Positions 46,496 through 57,800 of a stretch of DNA of 64,000 nt are shown in pieces. Source of the DNA: Cryptomeria japonica (Eukaryota > Streptophyta > Pinopsida > Cupressales > Cupressaceae); NCBI RefSeq assembly GCF_030272615.1, contig NC_081413.1, forward strand, positions 16,128,285 to 16,192,284, in the 5' to 3' direction. Position 1 is the first letter of the stretch. Every line of letters begins with the position of its first letter. Below the pieces are notes generated by a model that was given only the letters and a program-made list of their open reading frames with translations, had not been told where the DNA came from and did no database searches. The position numbers were made by a program, and so were the translations under genes.

Positions 46496-48150
46496 TGTAG
46501 ACACGTACATCTGTCCACTTAATTAAATGAATGCTTAGTATTTATTTGATTATTTAACCATCGATCAACAATTAATTAAAAATTAATATTTAATTAATTC
46601 ACCCTAACCATCTTCTTCTATTAAATTAATAAATTATTCAATTTATTTTATTCACTTAACCAAATTCAAAAAATTAATTAAATAAATAAAATATACTTAT
46701 TTAATTAATCCCTGCCTACACTTTTAAATAAATAAAAATTTATTTAAATCCCCTTTATCTTTCACCCACTTGCATTTTCAAAAAAAGGCAAGTTGCACAC
46801 ACAATATTTATTTAAATCCCCATCCACTTGCATTCTTCTACAAATGCAAGTTGCACCACTATTTTAAATAAATGAATTATTTATTTAAAAACCCATTTAT
46901 CCTCTCCCACTTGAAACCTTTAATGGTTTCCTACTAGAGTCTTCTTAAACCTTTGATGCTTTCCCTAAAAGTCTTCAAGCCTTAATGAATTCCTTCTAGA
47001 GTCCTCTTAAGCCTATTTAACTAAATCCCCTTTCACATTTAATTAAATCCCTCTCACATTTAAATAAATGAATATTTATTTAAATATCTATCCAAATGCA
47101 AGTTGCACACATTTTAAAAAAATTATATTTATTTAAAAATCCTAAAATCCCTCCCACTTGCATTCTCCTACAAAATCCACTTGCACACTAACCCTTCTTC
47201 TAGATTCTTCTAAACCATTCTAATTAGCCTAATTCCCTCCTAAACATTTGCACATTCCTTAAGAAGGGGCCACTTCTCAAAAACATGAAAAGTCTTCATA
47301 AAGCATTAAAGGCTTTATTTCAACAAGATAACCTCCAAAGTCTTTCAAAATTTGTAAGGCTCTTACATAACTATTAATGGTTAACTCAACCTTGACCCAT
47401 GATTAGAGACTTTCTCTCTAACTTAACCCTCTTTTTAACCCATCAATTCCATTCAAGCATTTATTGCTTTGGCCATGGTTATCCTTTAACTCTTGCACAA
47501 GAGTTTATCCATTGGATAATGACCTTACCCTTGGATAATGGTTGTATTCAATAACCCAACTCACATGAGGTTACCCTCATGTCTTCTCAAGCATTAAATG
47601 CTCATTCCCTCTCCTCTCAATCCATCTCATGCTGACATTTGTCATCATGGGATTGGGTAGAAAACCATCACATGGATCATGAATCATGCAATCTTGGCCC
47701 TCCACAAACCAGATCAATCTTGACCATTCAATCTTCTATTTTTCCTATAAATAGAACCCTTCTCCTCAAGCAAAGGAGGAAGCATTAGAGCGTTATTATT
47801 ATAGTGTAAATTGAATAGATACTTAGAGCTTTCTCATATGATCACTCTTTGCATTTTCATAGCATATGTTTTCATTTTCAACCATTTTAAATCTCCATTT
47901 GGCATCCATTGTTAGTGCTAAAAGTTGAGAGCTCTACTCATTTGGAACTTGGAGAGGAGGGAAACGGGGGAGATATCTAAGGCATCATGAAATCATCTTA
48001 GGGAGACTCTTAAGCTTCTTTCATGCTTTTTGAATCTCCTTTGATATATTTTTGGAATGGCTTTTAGTTCTTTATTGTGGTTTTAATGGTTGAAACTAAC
48101 ATACTAACATTGAACTTTGTCTCTGGCTCTTATCCACATTTTCCATGGCA
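46496..48150 (+). repeat. long LTR, copy 2
   Basis: Begins TGTAGACACGTACATCTGTC and ends before a primer-site-like sequence. TATA box tataaatag is at 47746-47754. It shares the AT-palindromic words, cacttgcattctcctacaaa phrases and cttcaagcctttaatg repeats of copy 1. The long, repeat-rich LTR and primer site suggest a Tat/Ogre-like Ty3/gypsy element. That class is inference. Confidence 0.75.
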
Positions 48151-48155
48151 TCATT

Positions 48156-48171
48156 TGGTGACCCCGACGTG
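48156..48171 (+). promoter_or_regulatory. candidate primer-binding site
   Basis: tggtgaccccgacgtg stands just after LTR copy 2. It resembles the tggcgactcc-type primer sites of plant Tat/Ogre elements, but I am not certain which tRNA it pairs with. Confidence 0.6.
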
Positions 48172-49755
48172 AATCCAACATTTAAAAATTAAAATTTTGA
48201 TAACCCTTTTGAAACTTGCAGGTTGCGCTTTAGCACCTTCGACTCCCAGATTAGTGTCTTTGTCGTGCATTCTAACGCCTTTGTCACACCTTTTAGTGCC
48301 CTGTAACTTGTTTTTGTTGCTTAGGATTTAGAGCTTTTGTTTATTTTTGTAGCACTTTTGATATACTTTAGCACTTTTGAAGCTTTTTGTAGTGCTTTTA
48401 GGTTAGTGTAGCTCTTTTAGGTTAGTATAGCGCTTTTGGTTCTCTGTCTAGTGTTTTTTGTCCTCTATCAATTTAGCGCTTTTGTAATAGATAGAGAGCT
48501 ACTTTTGTAAACTCAAAGAATTTTCTTAGGCTTTTGAGTCTACCATGTGAACTAAAATTTTGAAGGTGTTTGTTGCAGGCTTTCTAACATTTGGTGCAGG
48601 TTTTTGGATGGAGTTAATTAAATCATTTCACTTTCTTTAGTTTGAAACATTCTTTCTTATTTTTCACAAAGGGGATTTAAAAAGAACTTCATTTTTAAAT
48701 TGGTGCAACTAAAACAAACTTCATTTTCAATTGGTGCAACTAAAACAAACTTCATTGTCAATTGGTGCAACTAAAAAGAACTTCATTTTCAATTGGTGCA
48801 ACTAAATCGAACTTTATTTTCAATTGGTGCAACTAAAACAAACTTCATTTTCATTTGGTGCATAAAATGAACTTCACTTGTTTATTTTTTCTATAAAGAG
48901 GATTAAAAGGAACTTCATTTTCAATTGGTGCAACTAAAACAAACTTCATTTTTATTTGGTGCATAAAAAGAACTTCACATTTATTTTTTGGCTCCAAAAG
49001 GCTACATAAATTTATTCTGTTAACCATGATTTTATTTTGTTGACCAAGTTTTTATTCCAAGTTTTCCTCAAAACGATTTAAATCATTGCTATCTTGGATA
49101 AAATAAACACCATGTCTTTTGGAACAAAATTTCCAAATAGCATTTAGGCATGTAATGCCCACCAAAATACCCTAGAGAAATACACTAACTTAACATGCAA
49201 AATAGAGATTATTTTTATTTTTCAAACATCTATACATGCATCCAATACAATAACTTCTCATATGCAATAACATTTATTATCTTAATAGTATTAAATCAAT
49301 ATGAACATGAACACCAATAAGATATGCAAGCGGAATTAAACACAACTACATCATTAACATCTAACTTCCCTAGGGTATTTCAACGTCATTACCTATCCTC
49401 AAGAACGTATCATAAGCATAACTACCATAATCTAGAGCATTTTAATCAACTAGTACTGACTCTTTTAATGCACACATATGAATCCTTCACTGCTCTAATT
49501 ATCATTATTTTGATTCTTCAATAATGCAAAACCCATTTAACCCTTATGATTCATTTTAAGAGCACAAATACCAAAGATTCCTAATCCCAATTTCTTGTAC
49601 ATCAATTTAACATCTTATTATCGTTAACAATACTAAATGCCACGTTACTAATCCATTTCCTTAAACATAATAGCAAATCACATAACACTAAATGTAATCA
49701 TAGAATCAATTCCATTAATAAGCACTACCCAAGATACAACATTGCATATACATTA
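48172..49755 (+). other. untranslated leader of a gypsy-type element, no coding part
   Basis: Rich in gcgctttt / agcacttttg words from 48225 to 48520, then a 31-bp tandem repeat, then AT-rich DNA. No gag is recognisable before the solo LTR at 49756, so the element seems truncated or too decayed. Confidence 0.5.
48670..48990 (+). repeat. 31-bp tandem repeat, about eight copies
   Basis: tggtgcaactaaaacaaact starts at 48701, 48732, 48763, 48794, 48825 and 48856, each exactly 31 bp apart, then at 48926 and 48957 after a short interruption. Each unit ends cattttcaat. Confidence 0.9.
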
Positions 49756-51187
49756 TGTTGGCATTTGCATGACGATTGCATTAATGATATGTTATGTTGT
49801 CATTGATGTCAATTGAACCGGTAATGGTATTTATGATATTGTTGATATTGTTGTTATTATTGATATTGTCTTGTAACCGGTAGGAAGAGCTTTGAGGAAG
49901 ATGTTGTAAACCAGTATGTAAGTTTGTGAGTTGAACTGGTAAACCGATGTATAAGGTTAAACCCTTTCTATGCAATGTAACTGGTAAACCCTACCAGTTG
50001 TTTTTATTAAACCCTAACTAATCAAGTTTGTTGGTTTAAGATCTAATGATGAGCAGTAATGATGGAGACACGTGTGATCATTGTATGAGGATAAGTTCAG
50101 ATTGTTTTGGCACGTTTGTTCTTTTGTTTGATTGTATAGGGAATGAGCAAAGTGGATTACATCTAATGCATAGCTTGTGATGAGTTACAAAGTCTAATGA
50201 AGCGGTGATCATGGAGCGTTTGGAATTTTGTTGAAGAATGTGTATAGATTGCTATGTAAATCCAATGGTCACACTTGAATCGATTTGTTTGTAATCTCTA
50301 TGAGAGAATTAGGTTTTTGTTGTGTTACCGACCTAATTGATTTGTATTTAAGGTCGATGAAGTTGTTGGCAAAGTGTTGGCAGAAATTAGTTGAGTGTGT
50401 GGTTGCCTAACTAGAGAATGGATCTACAGTTTGAGTAAAAGCATATTGAAGCTTAAAAGGATCTGATCAAGCAAATGTAGTGTTATTCAGACAGATCAAG
50501 AAAACCTATTGTTTTCTAACAATTACAACATAATTGAAATCCCCTAACTGGGTAAGCTCTAACAAGCTTGGTTACTCCTCAAATCCTCTAACGAGGTGAT
50601 CCATTAGCTTGGATTCTCAAATCCTCTACCGAGGTTACTCCTAACAGGGTATTTGCTTTTCATCAAGGCATTTTGTAAATCCCTTAACTAGGTGATTCCT
50701 AACAGGATTAGTTCTTAATAAGACTTATTGTAAAAGCTTTAATAGGCTTGGCTCCTAACAGGGCGAACTTCAGAAGAGTTCAGATAGCTATCCTTGTGAG
50801 TCTCATCTCACCATGGTTTTTACCTATTTGGGTTTTCCACGTATAAACATTTGTGTCAAGTGGTGAATTTTTTGTGGTTATGATCTTATTTGTTGATTTG
50901 ATTGACTACTTAACTATTCTAGCAAAGCATGATAACTAGAAGCATTGAGAGATAAAATATGTTGATATATGATTAAGCATTTTGATGTTTACAAGATTGA
51001 AGTTGTTTACTATTAAGTTGTTATAACAGTTAACCGGTTGATGTTGAGTATTGATCTTGATAATGAATTTTTTTTTTATGAGTTTGAATTTGAGATTGGG
51101 AAGTTTGTATCAGTTTTTCACTTCACTGATTCACCCCCCCCCCCTCTCAGTAATCTACCGGATACTTATTCTTTCATCATGCCATCA
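49756..51187 (+). mobile_element. solo LTR, copy C, with target-site duplication
   Basis: TGTTGGCA...TGCCATCA termini, nearly inverted, with the perfect 5-bp duplication catta at 49751-49755 and 51188-51192. Contains gttgtcattgatgtcaattg near the start, caccatggtttttacctatt and gggttttccacgtata near 50812-50850, and a C tract with ctctcag at 51134-51150. 1,432 bp and no ORF or internal region, so it is a solo LTR left by LTR-LTR recombination. Confidence 0.85.
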
Positions 51188-51192
51188 CATTA

Positions 51193-51936
51193 ATCATCCA
51201 CATCAATGAGCATATCTCTAAACTACATATTCAATTACATCAAGAATCTTACAAGACACATATGCCATATGAATCATATACATTGATCTGCTACAAGAAA
51301 TCCATCCATAAGGCACAATGATAGAATCCACATCCATGCATGAGAGCATCCACTTAAGAACATCCCAATGGAAGAAAGGCACCAACCACCCGACCATGTG
51401 GAACCAAAGGAACCACCCCCCATGCTGGGAGATGACACAAGATCCCACACACACTCTAGATCTAAGATGACACCTAACAACCAAAGAGGAAACTACTCCA
51501 ACACAAACCAAGGAAAACATACCAAACAACCAAGAAACCCCAAAGGTGACTCAACAACAAGAAATAAGGAACTAGGACAAAACATAATTCGGTAACCAAG
51601 ATCTCCATAACATGGAATATCACAATGCACAAAAAGCCAACATCACAGCCATAACCAGTCGGTACCAAAAGAAATCAAAGTGCCCAACATCACAGCAAGG
51701 TATAGCACATCTTGTTAAATTTTGCCAAAAAGGCAAAAGCCACTATTTTTATAACAAACCAAAAATATTAAAGTTCAACCAAATCAATGAAATAGCCCCA
51801 AATCATCTCAGGACGCTTAGAAAACACAAATCCAACCTCTATACAGACATAAAATCCAACTGTGAAACCCATAAATGTTGAAAAACTGACTCAAAAGGTA
51901 GAATAGACAGTTTTAGAGCATCTAACCAACAAAATA
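51193..51936. other. no gene recognised
   Basis: Short open frames only, the longest about 100 codons on minus (51529-51218), hydrophobic and without recognisable motifs. Confidence 0.5.
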
Positions 51937-52125
51937 GTGTATATAATTAACAGATTAGTGCATACACCAAACATTATAACACATATACTAATTTAGATAG
52001 TGCATACGACACTCAGAGTAGTGCATATGACACTTAGAGTAGCACATATGAGGCACAAATTAGCGCATATGATAGATACAGTACCACATATAATAAAAAT
52101 GTTAGCACATATGACACATAGGGCG
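51937..52125. repeat. 21-bp tandem repeat, exactly nine units
   Basis: Units start at 51937, 51958, 51979, 52000, 52021, 52042, 52063, 52084 and 52105 with no indels. The approximate consensus is g(t/c)(g/a)catatgacacttagagta. Because 21 is three codons times seven, both strands read as seven-residue repeats (xHMTLRV on plus, ICATLSV on minus), with one TAG in the third unit on plus. Confidence 0.92.
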
Positions 52126-52510
52126 AAAAAAATATCAGAAAATGGAAATATAGACTTACGACTTGTGAAAAATAAAATCATAGGAAACATATAAAGTCTT
52201 GAAAAATGCACTCAAAAGTGATGCCCTGAAGAGAGGAATCGAAAGAAACAAACAGAATAAAAAATTTCCAACAAAATAAAGAAGTAATCAAAATTCTACC
52301 AAATGCATAACCGGCCATTCACGGCAATAAAATCGTAGGAAATATAAATCCCCCCAATACTATAATCTAACCATATAATATATTTTTAAATCAAGCTATA
52401 TAACTTATGCAAATAAATATTTCCTGACCCGTTCATGGGTTTCCAAGGGTTAATCCTTTTTGTAAGGATCATGGACAAAAGGAGGATTTTTGGGCAAAAC
52501 TGAAGTAGGG

Positions 52511-52955
52511 ATGGGTTAAGATCAACTTTGATGGGGCCTCTAGGGGCAACCCGGGTATTTGTGGGACAAGATGTGTGGCTTGCGATGATGAAGGGAAAGT
52601 TCTATTCAAAGATGCAAAAAGACTACAAGATGGAACTAATAATAATGCAGAGGTGCAAGCGGCTCTGTTAGCAACTGATTTTGCAATTAACATGAAGGTT
52701 TCAAAAGTCCATTTGGATGAATATTCTCAAGTTGTGGTTAACACAATCATGAAAGGAGTAACCCCGAGCTGGAGATTAAATAATTTTATCACCTTAATCT
52801 GCTCAAAATTAAAAACCTTTCAAGATTTTTGTATTTCTCATGTAAGGAGAAGTGGAAATATCACTGCTGACAGGTTGTCCAATGTGGCATACGATTTAGC
52901 TAAGGGAGAGGTGAGGTGGTGGGATGGTAATGATGATAGCATTCAATGGAGTTAA
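52511..52955 (+). pseudogene. LINE RNase H domain (RVT_3 type)
   Basis: Open from WVKINFDGASRGNPGICGT (first catalytic Asp in FDG) through NNNAEVQAALLATDFAI (Glu) and KVHLDEYSQVVVNTIMKG to ISHVRRSGNITADRLSNVAY (final Asp in AD), ending DGNDDSIQWS-stop. Length of about 148 codons suits the domain. In the usual LEGDSQ box the sequence reads LDEYSQ, so the third catalytic Asp is displaced or lost. The upstream reverse transcriptase is missing, apart from KDHGQKEDFWAKLK and a TAG. I mark it a fragment. Confidence 0.8.
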
Positions 52956-53202
52956 GATGGCCTACTAAGTACAATACCAATGACAAACTTGAAATGTGCG
53001 AAATGCATTTTTTTTCTTTGTTCGTGTGCCTAGTCTAGCTCGAGTATTATGAGCAATTAATGTTGAATTCCTCTGCAACGGTGGTGAGAGTTGGAAGAAA
53101 TACATTAATAGTTAGAATGAGAATGTATGCTCATTTATCGTGGTAGATGAGCGAATTTGGTGTTGGTGAAAGTGGGTTTTTTGCAAAGATTGACGGTTTT
53201 GT

Positions 53203-53893
53203 ATGGTGCTCAAAATAGAAGCCAACTTCACACTCAAAATTTATAAACTCATGCCTGCCTTTTGGTGTTCGGTTCCTAAAAAATGGCTGCAAAATATGTT
53301 TCTTGCAAGGGATCCCTTATTCTTGAGGGTGGTTCAAATGGTTATAGGTGAGGAGGTGGCAGTCATTCATCACAAATACAGAACAAGGGTAGATATCTAC
53401 TCCTTAATTATGGTGTGGGGGCTTGAATTCGGTTATTCCTGTGTGGAAGTTAGAAGTGTGATGGCGATGATAGTGCTGAAAGATTACCTACTAAACATGG
53501 AATCTTTGTTGGAGTGGGCGGTCTCGGGATGAGGCTTTAATATTTCAGAAGGCATCCCGGAGGAGCATGCAAAACTCAAAGGCAGGCATATGCGAATTCC
53601 CTTTCTGCAACGTCGAGAAGTACAAGCTAGATTTTGTGAGGATGCGAGGATGGGGTGGGAGGGCCTGAAAATGTATGTTCAAATCATGGAATTGGAGGAG
53701 ATTTTCAAGCAGGAGCGGGAGGAAGCTAGGATGGTGGATGAGCTGTGAAGGAAGCGATCGATAACCAAGCGTCTTTCAGTGGAAATGGCCAAGCAAAATG
53801 AGTCGCTGGCAATTAGACCGATTGATGGTGAGGATCGGGTGGGTTGTGTTTTGAGTGCCTTGATTGTAGGAGCGATGAAGAAAGAGAGATGAA
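53203..53893 (+). pseudogene. extra ORF 3' of the LINE RNase H, unknown
   Basis: One frame of about 230 codons interrupted by two TGA codons at 53530 and 53746, both at sites where CGA may have been. Text such as FYSLIMVWGLEF-like hydrophobic parts is followed by PEEHAKLKGRHMRIPFLQRR, EVQARFCEDARMGWEGLKMY and an acidic/basic helical IFKQEREEARMVDEL. It lies between the RNase H stop and the poly(A). I do not recognise the product. It could be a host exon carried by the LINE or a family-specific third ORF. Confidence 0.45.
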
Positions 53894-54203
53894 GATATTG
53901 CGGGCCAAGGTACCTCTTGGTCCCAATTACCTATTTTTTGTTAGATTTTATTTGAATATCTTTAACTTTCTGTTAGAAACTGTTTAAATAGTATATGCCA
54001 AAATTTTGTATGGCATGATGTATATGGGCATTTATGTACTCATAGTAGTGGGGTGTGGGGTTTGAGCAGGTTACTGGTTATGAAATTCTTTTTGTTGATG
54101 GGTGGTTTTTCGGGGAAAGTGGTTTGATAGTTAAAATCTAGATGAAGATGTATTGTTTTATCTTTATTTAATAAAATTATAAATATTACTGATCAAAAAA
54201 AAA

Positions 54204-54818
54204 ACTTCCCAAATCTCCCAAAAATAATCTTTCTGGAAAACGTTGCGCAAACACTCTTTTTCAGAAAATAAAATTCACAGGGAAGAGATTTCCTCCAACC
54301 TAGACAATAGAAGTAATGTCAATAATTCGATGAAGCGCAATCCACAAAATCCAAGCAAGCCAAGAAATCTCCAAAATCCAAATCCTCAGCCAAAACCAAA
54401 AACTTGTAGAAGAAATTCCAAAAGGTAACCCGACAAAATGCACAGGTAGCCGATTAAATAGAAAATCAAAGCCCAAACTATACAAAAATGTCGGCCAATC
54501 AAAATAAACAATTAAAATATATTTCTTACCAACCCTTTCCAAAAACCAAGGCATGAAATATTAAAATAATATATTATTTACTTACCCAATAAATTCAACC
54601 AATTACCAAATAGGATAGGTAAACTAAATATTAAATCCATTAACCCAAGAATACAAATAATCAAATAATACTCATGGGCATAATTTATACAAAGCCCAAT
54701 AAATAAACCAAGGCTATAATAAATTAAAGCCACAATAATAAATCAAAGACTTATATAAATAAATATTCTAATTAATAATAAATCATTTTCTTACTAAATG
54801 ATAATATTAATTTCAAAT
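54204..54818. other. AT-rich, nothing recognised
   Basis: Degenerate aataaacca / aataataaatc text without coding signal. It is probably the downstream flank of the minus-strand gene that ends at 54819. Confidence 0.5.
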
Positions 54819-57800
54819 TCATATCTTAAACAAGAGCTGTGAGACAACATGAGTCCCTGCCATTAGCTAAAAACATGCTAGCAATGTAGTGAAATGTTGA
54901 GGTAGAGGTTTGAGATAGGTAGATGTGGAAGAACAAAAAGTAAAATAATCAGTCAATGTGATGATGATGTTAAGCATTGTTATAGACGCAACAAATTTTA
55001 AAATTTATTTAAAGTACTCTTTAATTGTCCCCATAACATTCTTCTTTATCTGTGACTTATCTTGTATGCAAAATTTGGGGTTGGATACAAATAAAATTAA
55101 GAATTCAATTAGATAAACTACCAAACTTACTTCTGCTGAGAGAAACCAATATGCAAAGGCCAAGTGAATATCTCTTTGTGCAGGCACGAGCTCACTAAAG
55201 CCAACAAGAGTAGTCTGCAAAGGAATCTGCCAAATCTCCAACTAAAAATCTTGTAGACGTGCTGCCACTAGTTGGTATATAGTGGGAGCTTTTATTACCA
55301 TATGGAAGCAACATGTGGTTCTAAACATTGTAGTCCAATTGAGACACAAATCCCCCAATTAAGTTCAAATGCTTTTTCATCTTTGAAAAGACAAGACCAT
55401 GAACAAAGATTAAATAGAAGTTTAACTACTTATTCATCTTTGAAAAATATGACCATGAACAAAAATTGTTTATCAATAGATCTTTGGTTGTCAAGTTTAT
55501 GAATTTACTGACAACCTCTGCAACACTATGAGAGAATAATGTCTTGCATGACTTCAATATGAATATAAGAATCTTTGTGAGCATGTAGGAGGCTTGGTAG
55601 AGTGTTGAACAAGGTCTAGTCAATATGATGATGACTTCAATATTTGTTAGCAACGAGTCCTTCTAAAATTATAACATAAATATAATTCTGAGAAATGTTA
55701 ACTCCTCGGACAATAACCAATGTTTAGAGATCCGTGTATGAATGTAGATACACTATATAAACAATAATATCCATAACTGTAAGAACACTGCCAAAAAAGG
55801 TGCAAGAGCATGTCAAAAAGACAAAAATCTACATAATGGGGTCAACAGAAAAGTAAACCACTTTGAACAAGTATACTCACCTTGACAAATGCATGATACA
55901 AAAGTAGATTGAGGACCATACAAAGTAGCATAAATCTTAATTCTACTTCTTAAAATTAACATTGACAGTACATATATCAAATCAAAGTTGAAGCCCTCAA
56001 CTTCAAGTTAGGTAGTTTGAATAGCTATATTTAGTAGTTTGGCAATTATTGATATTTTACAAGTAATTGGACATAAGAATTACCAGAACATGGCTACAAT
56101 TGGCAACAAACCTAGGCCTAATGCTCTCATGGTACTAGAAGAAATAGGTTGTAACCTTGTAGCTATGATCCTTAGAGTTGGATACTAGCTACACAAGGGG
56201 AGGTAAATGATCTTCATTTTTTTGCCTTTACTCTAGGATTATGTATATTGTTTGGGAAAATGTTGTTTTCTTGAAACAAGGTAATAACTTCATTTTCCAA
56301 TTAAGTAATCATTTTCATAGTTCTTTCAAAATATGTTCAGCTTAAATGGAGCTCAATTGTTACAATATAAACCATGAGTTGTAGTGAACCACTAAACAAA
56401 ATCAACTATCACATTTTATTGGTTAGAGTTTTGTCCTTCAGGAATCAAATGCTAATTCACCAACAATGCCTATTTTGGTTCAAAATAAATGAACTATATT
56501 GGATTCTTTCAATACCTCTTGCATTATGTTTGCTAACCTACTACCAAAGAAATTATAGACAGTGAATATTGTTATTTTACAAAATTATACTCACAAAAGT
56601 CTAATTAACAAATTAAATACTGTTACCAAGTTACTAGTGTACTTTGAGTTAAAAATGAGTATTAAAAACAAAAATATAACACAATTATTGTAAAAGTCAA
56701 TTTGATGTAGTAAAGTTCTTTGTATTTATATAATATAAGTTCAGAAACAGTTGACAACTTATTTGCCACAAAAATGATAATTATTTGTAGCATGCTAACT
56801 TATTTGCCACAAAAATGATAAATATTTGTAGCATGCTAAGAAGCAATATTCAAAAGTAGTATAAAAAGGTAGTTTGAGTAGTATGATATCTAATACTATG
56901 TGTGTTCTATGTGCAAATCAAAACTGGACAAGATTTATGTTTACAAAAACTAGGTATGCTATCAAATGTTTTTAGTAAAAGGCAAACTATTGAGTAGTTG
57001 CAGCAATGAAGTTTTGATTGTTTTGAGCTTCTGCATTTGGAAACCTACAAAATTAACAAAATTAAGATGTGCTTTAGAGAAAATAATGCAAAAAATTAGA
57101 GCATTAGAAAACCTTGAGCAAATAACCATGAAACTAAAGCATGATTGTAACTAATGGTGTAAGGAATTATGCAATCTTAGACGATAGCATGGACAATTAT
57201 TATTTATTTTCATTAATTCATGGAATTCATATTTCAAGTGTTCAATGTAATCAAACATGTTTTTATATTTAGTGCAACAAAGACATTTCTATGTTTGGTG
57301 CATTAAATATGATTTGAAAAATAGCTAGGGAATGTTTTAGCTAGTAGCATGAGGTATGGTTTTTTTATGCTGAAAGATAGTAAATATTTTGAGAGTTTGT
57401 AGATTACTTAAGGTCTTTTGGATCATGTGACCTCTACCTAAGTTAAAATATTAAATAACAGAGTGTTAAATGAAGCTAGTAATGCTATGTTTTCGTTGCT
57501 ACAGTAAATTTTAGTTGCATAACATATTGTTTCTATGGTTCTACTCAATGTGCACAAGGTGGAAGGGAAAAAAAGAGAAGTGAGGAAACAAGAACAATGA
57601 GAAATGTAATCATAATTTTTTATAGTACTATGAGGTGTTTTACAAGTGTTTCCTTGTAGTCAGCTAGCTAGACATTGTAATGTGTGCCACAAAACCTTAA
57701 AAATAAAGTATTGCATTAGAAAGGATTCACGAGGGTATCCAATCAATAATTATGTATATGTAGATGCAAAGGAATTTGATCAAGGTACAACACATCTCAT

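Larger units (their letters stand above)
52400..54203 (+). mobile_element. LINE (non-LTR retrotransposon), 5'-truncated 3' end
   Basis: It contains an RNase H domain near its 5' side, a second broken ORF, a 3' untranslated part with ttatttaataaaattataaa, and a terminal A run at 54194-54203. This is the normal 3' half of a plant LINE. The 5' limit is not sharp and I found no target duplication, so 52400 is approximate. Confidence 0.7.

Noticed and set aside
48670-52125. CRISPR-like arrays
   Set aside because: The 31-bp and 21-bp repeats are head-to-tail without unique spacers, and this is plant nuclear DNA.
55500-55625. Candidate exon on minus (TLFNTLPSLLHAHKDSYIHI) in the host gene
   Set aside because: The text looks protein-like, but its phase does not fit the neighbouring exons and it runs into a TAG. 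Left out of the gene model.
57000-57095. Candidate exon on minus (FQMQKLKTIKTSLLQLLNSL)
   Set aside because: It has a good acceptor but no donor before a TGA, and the flanking exons already join in phase.
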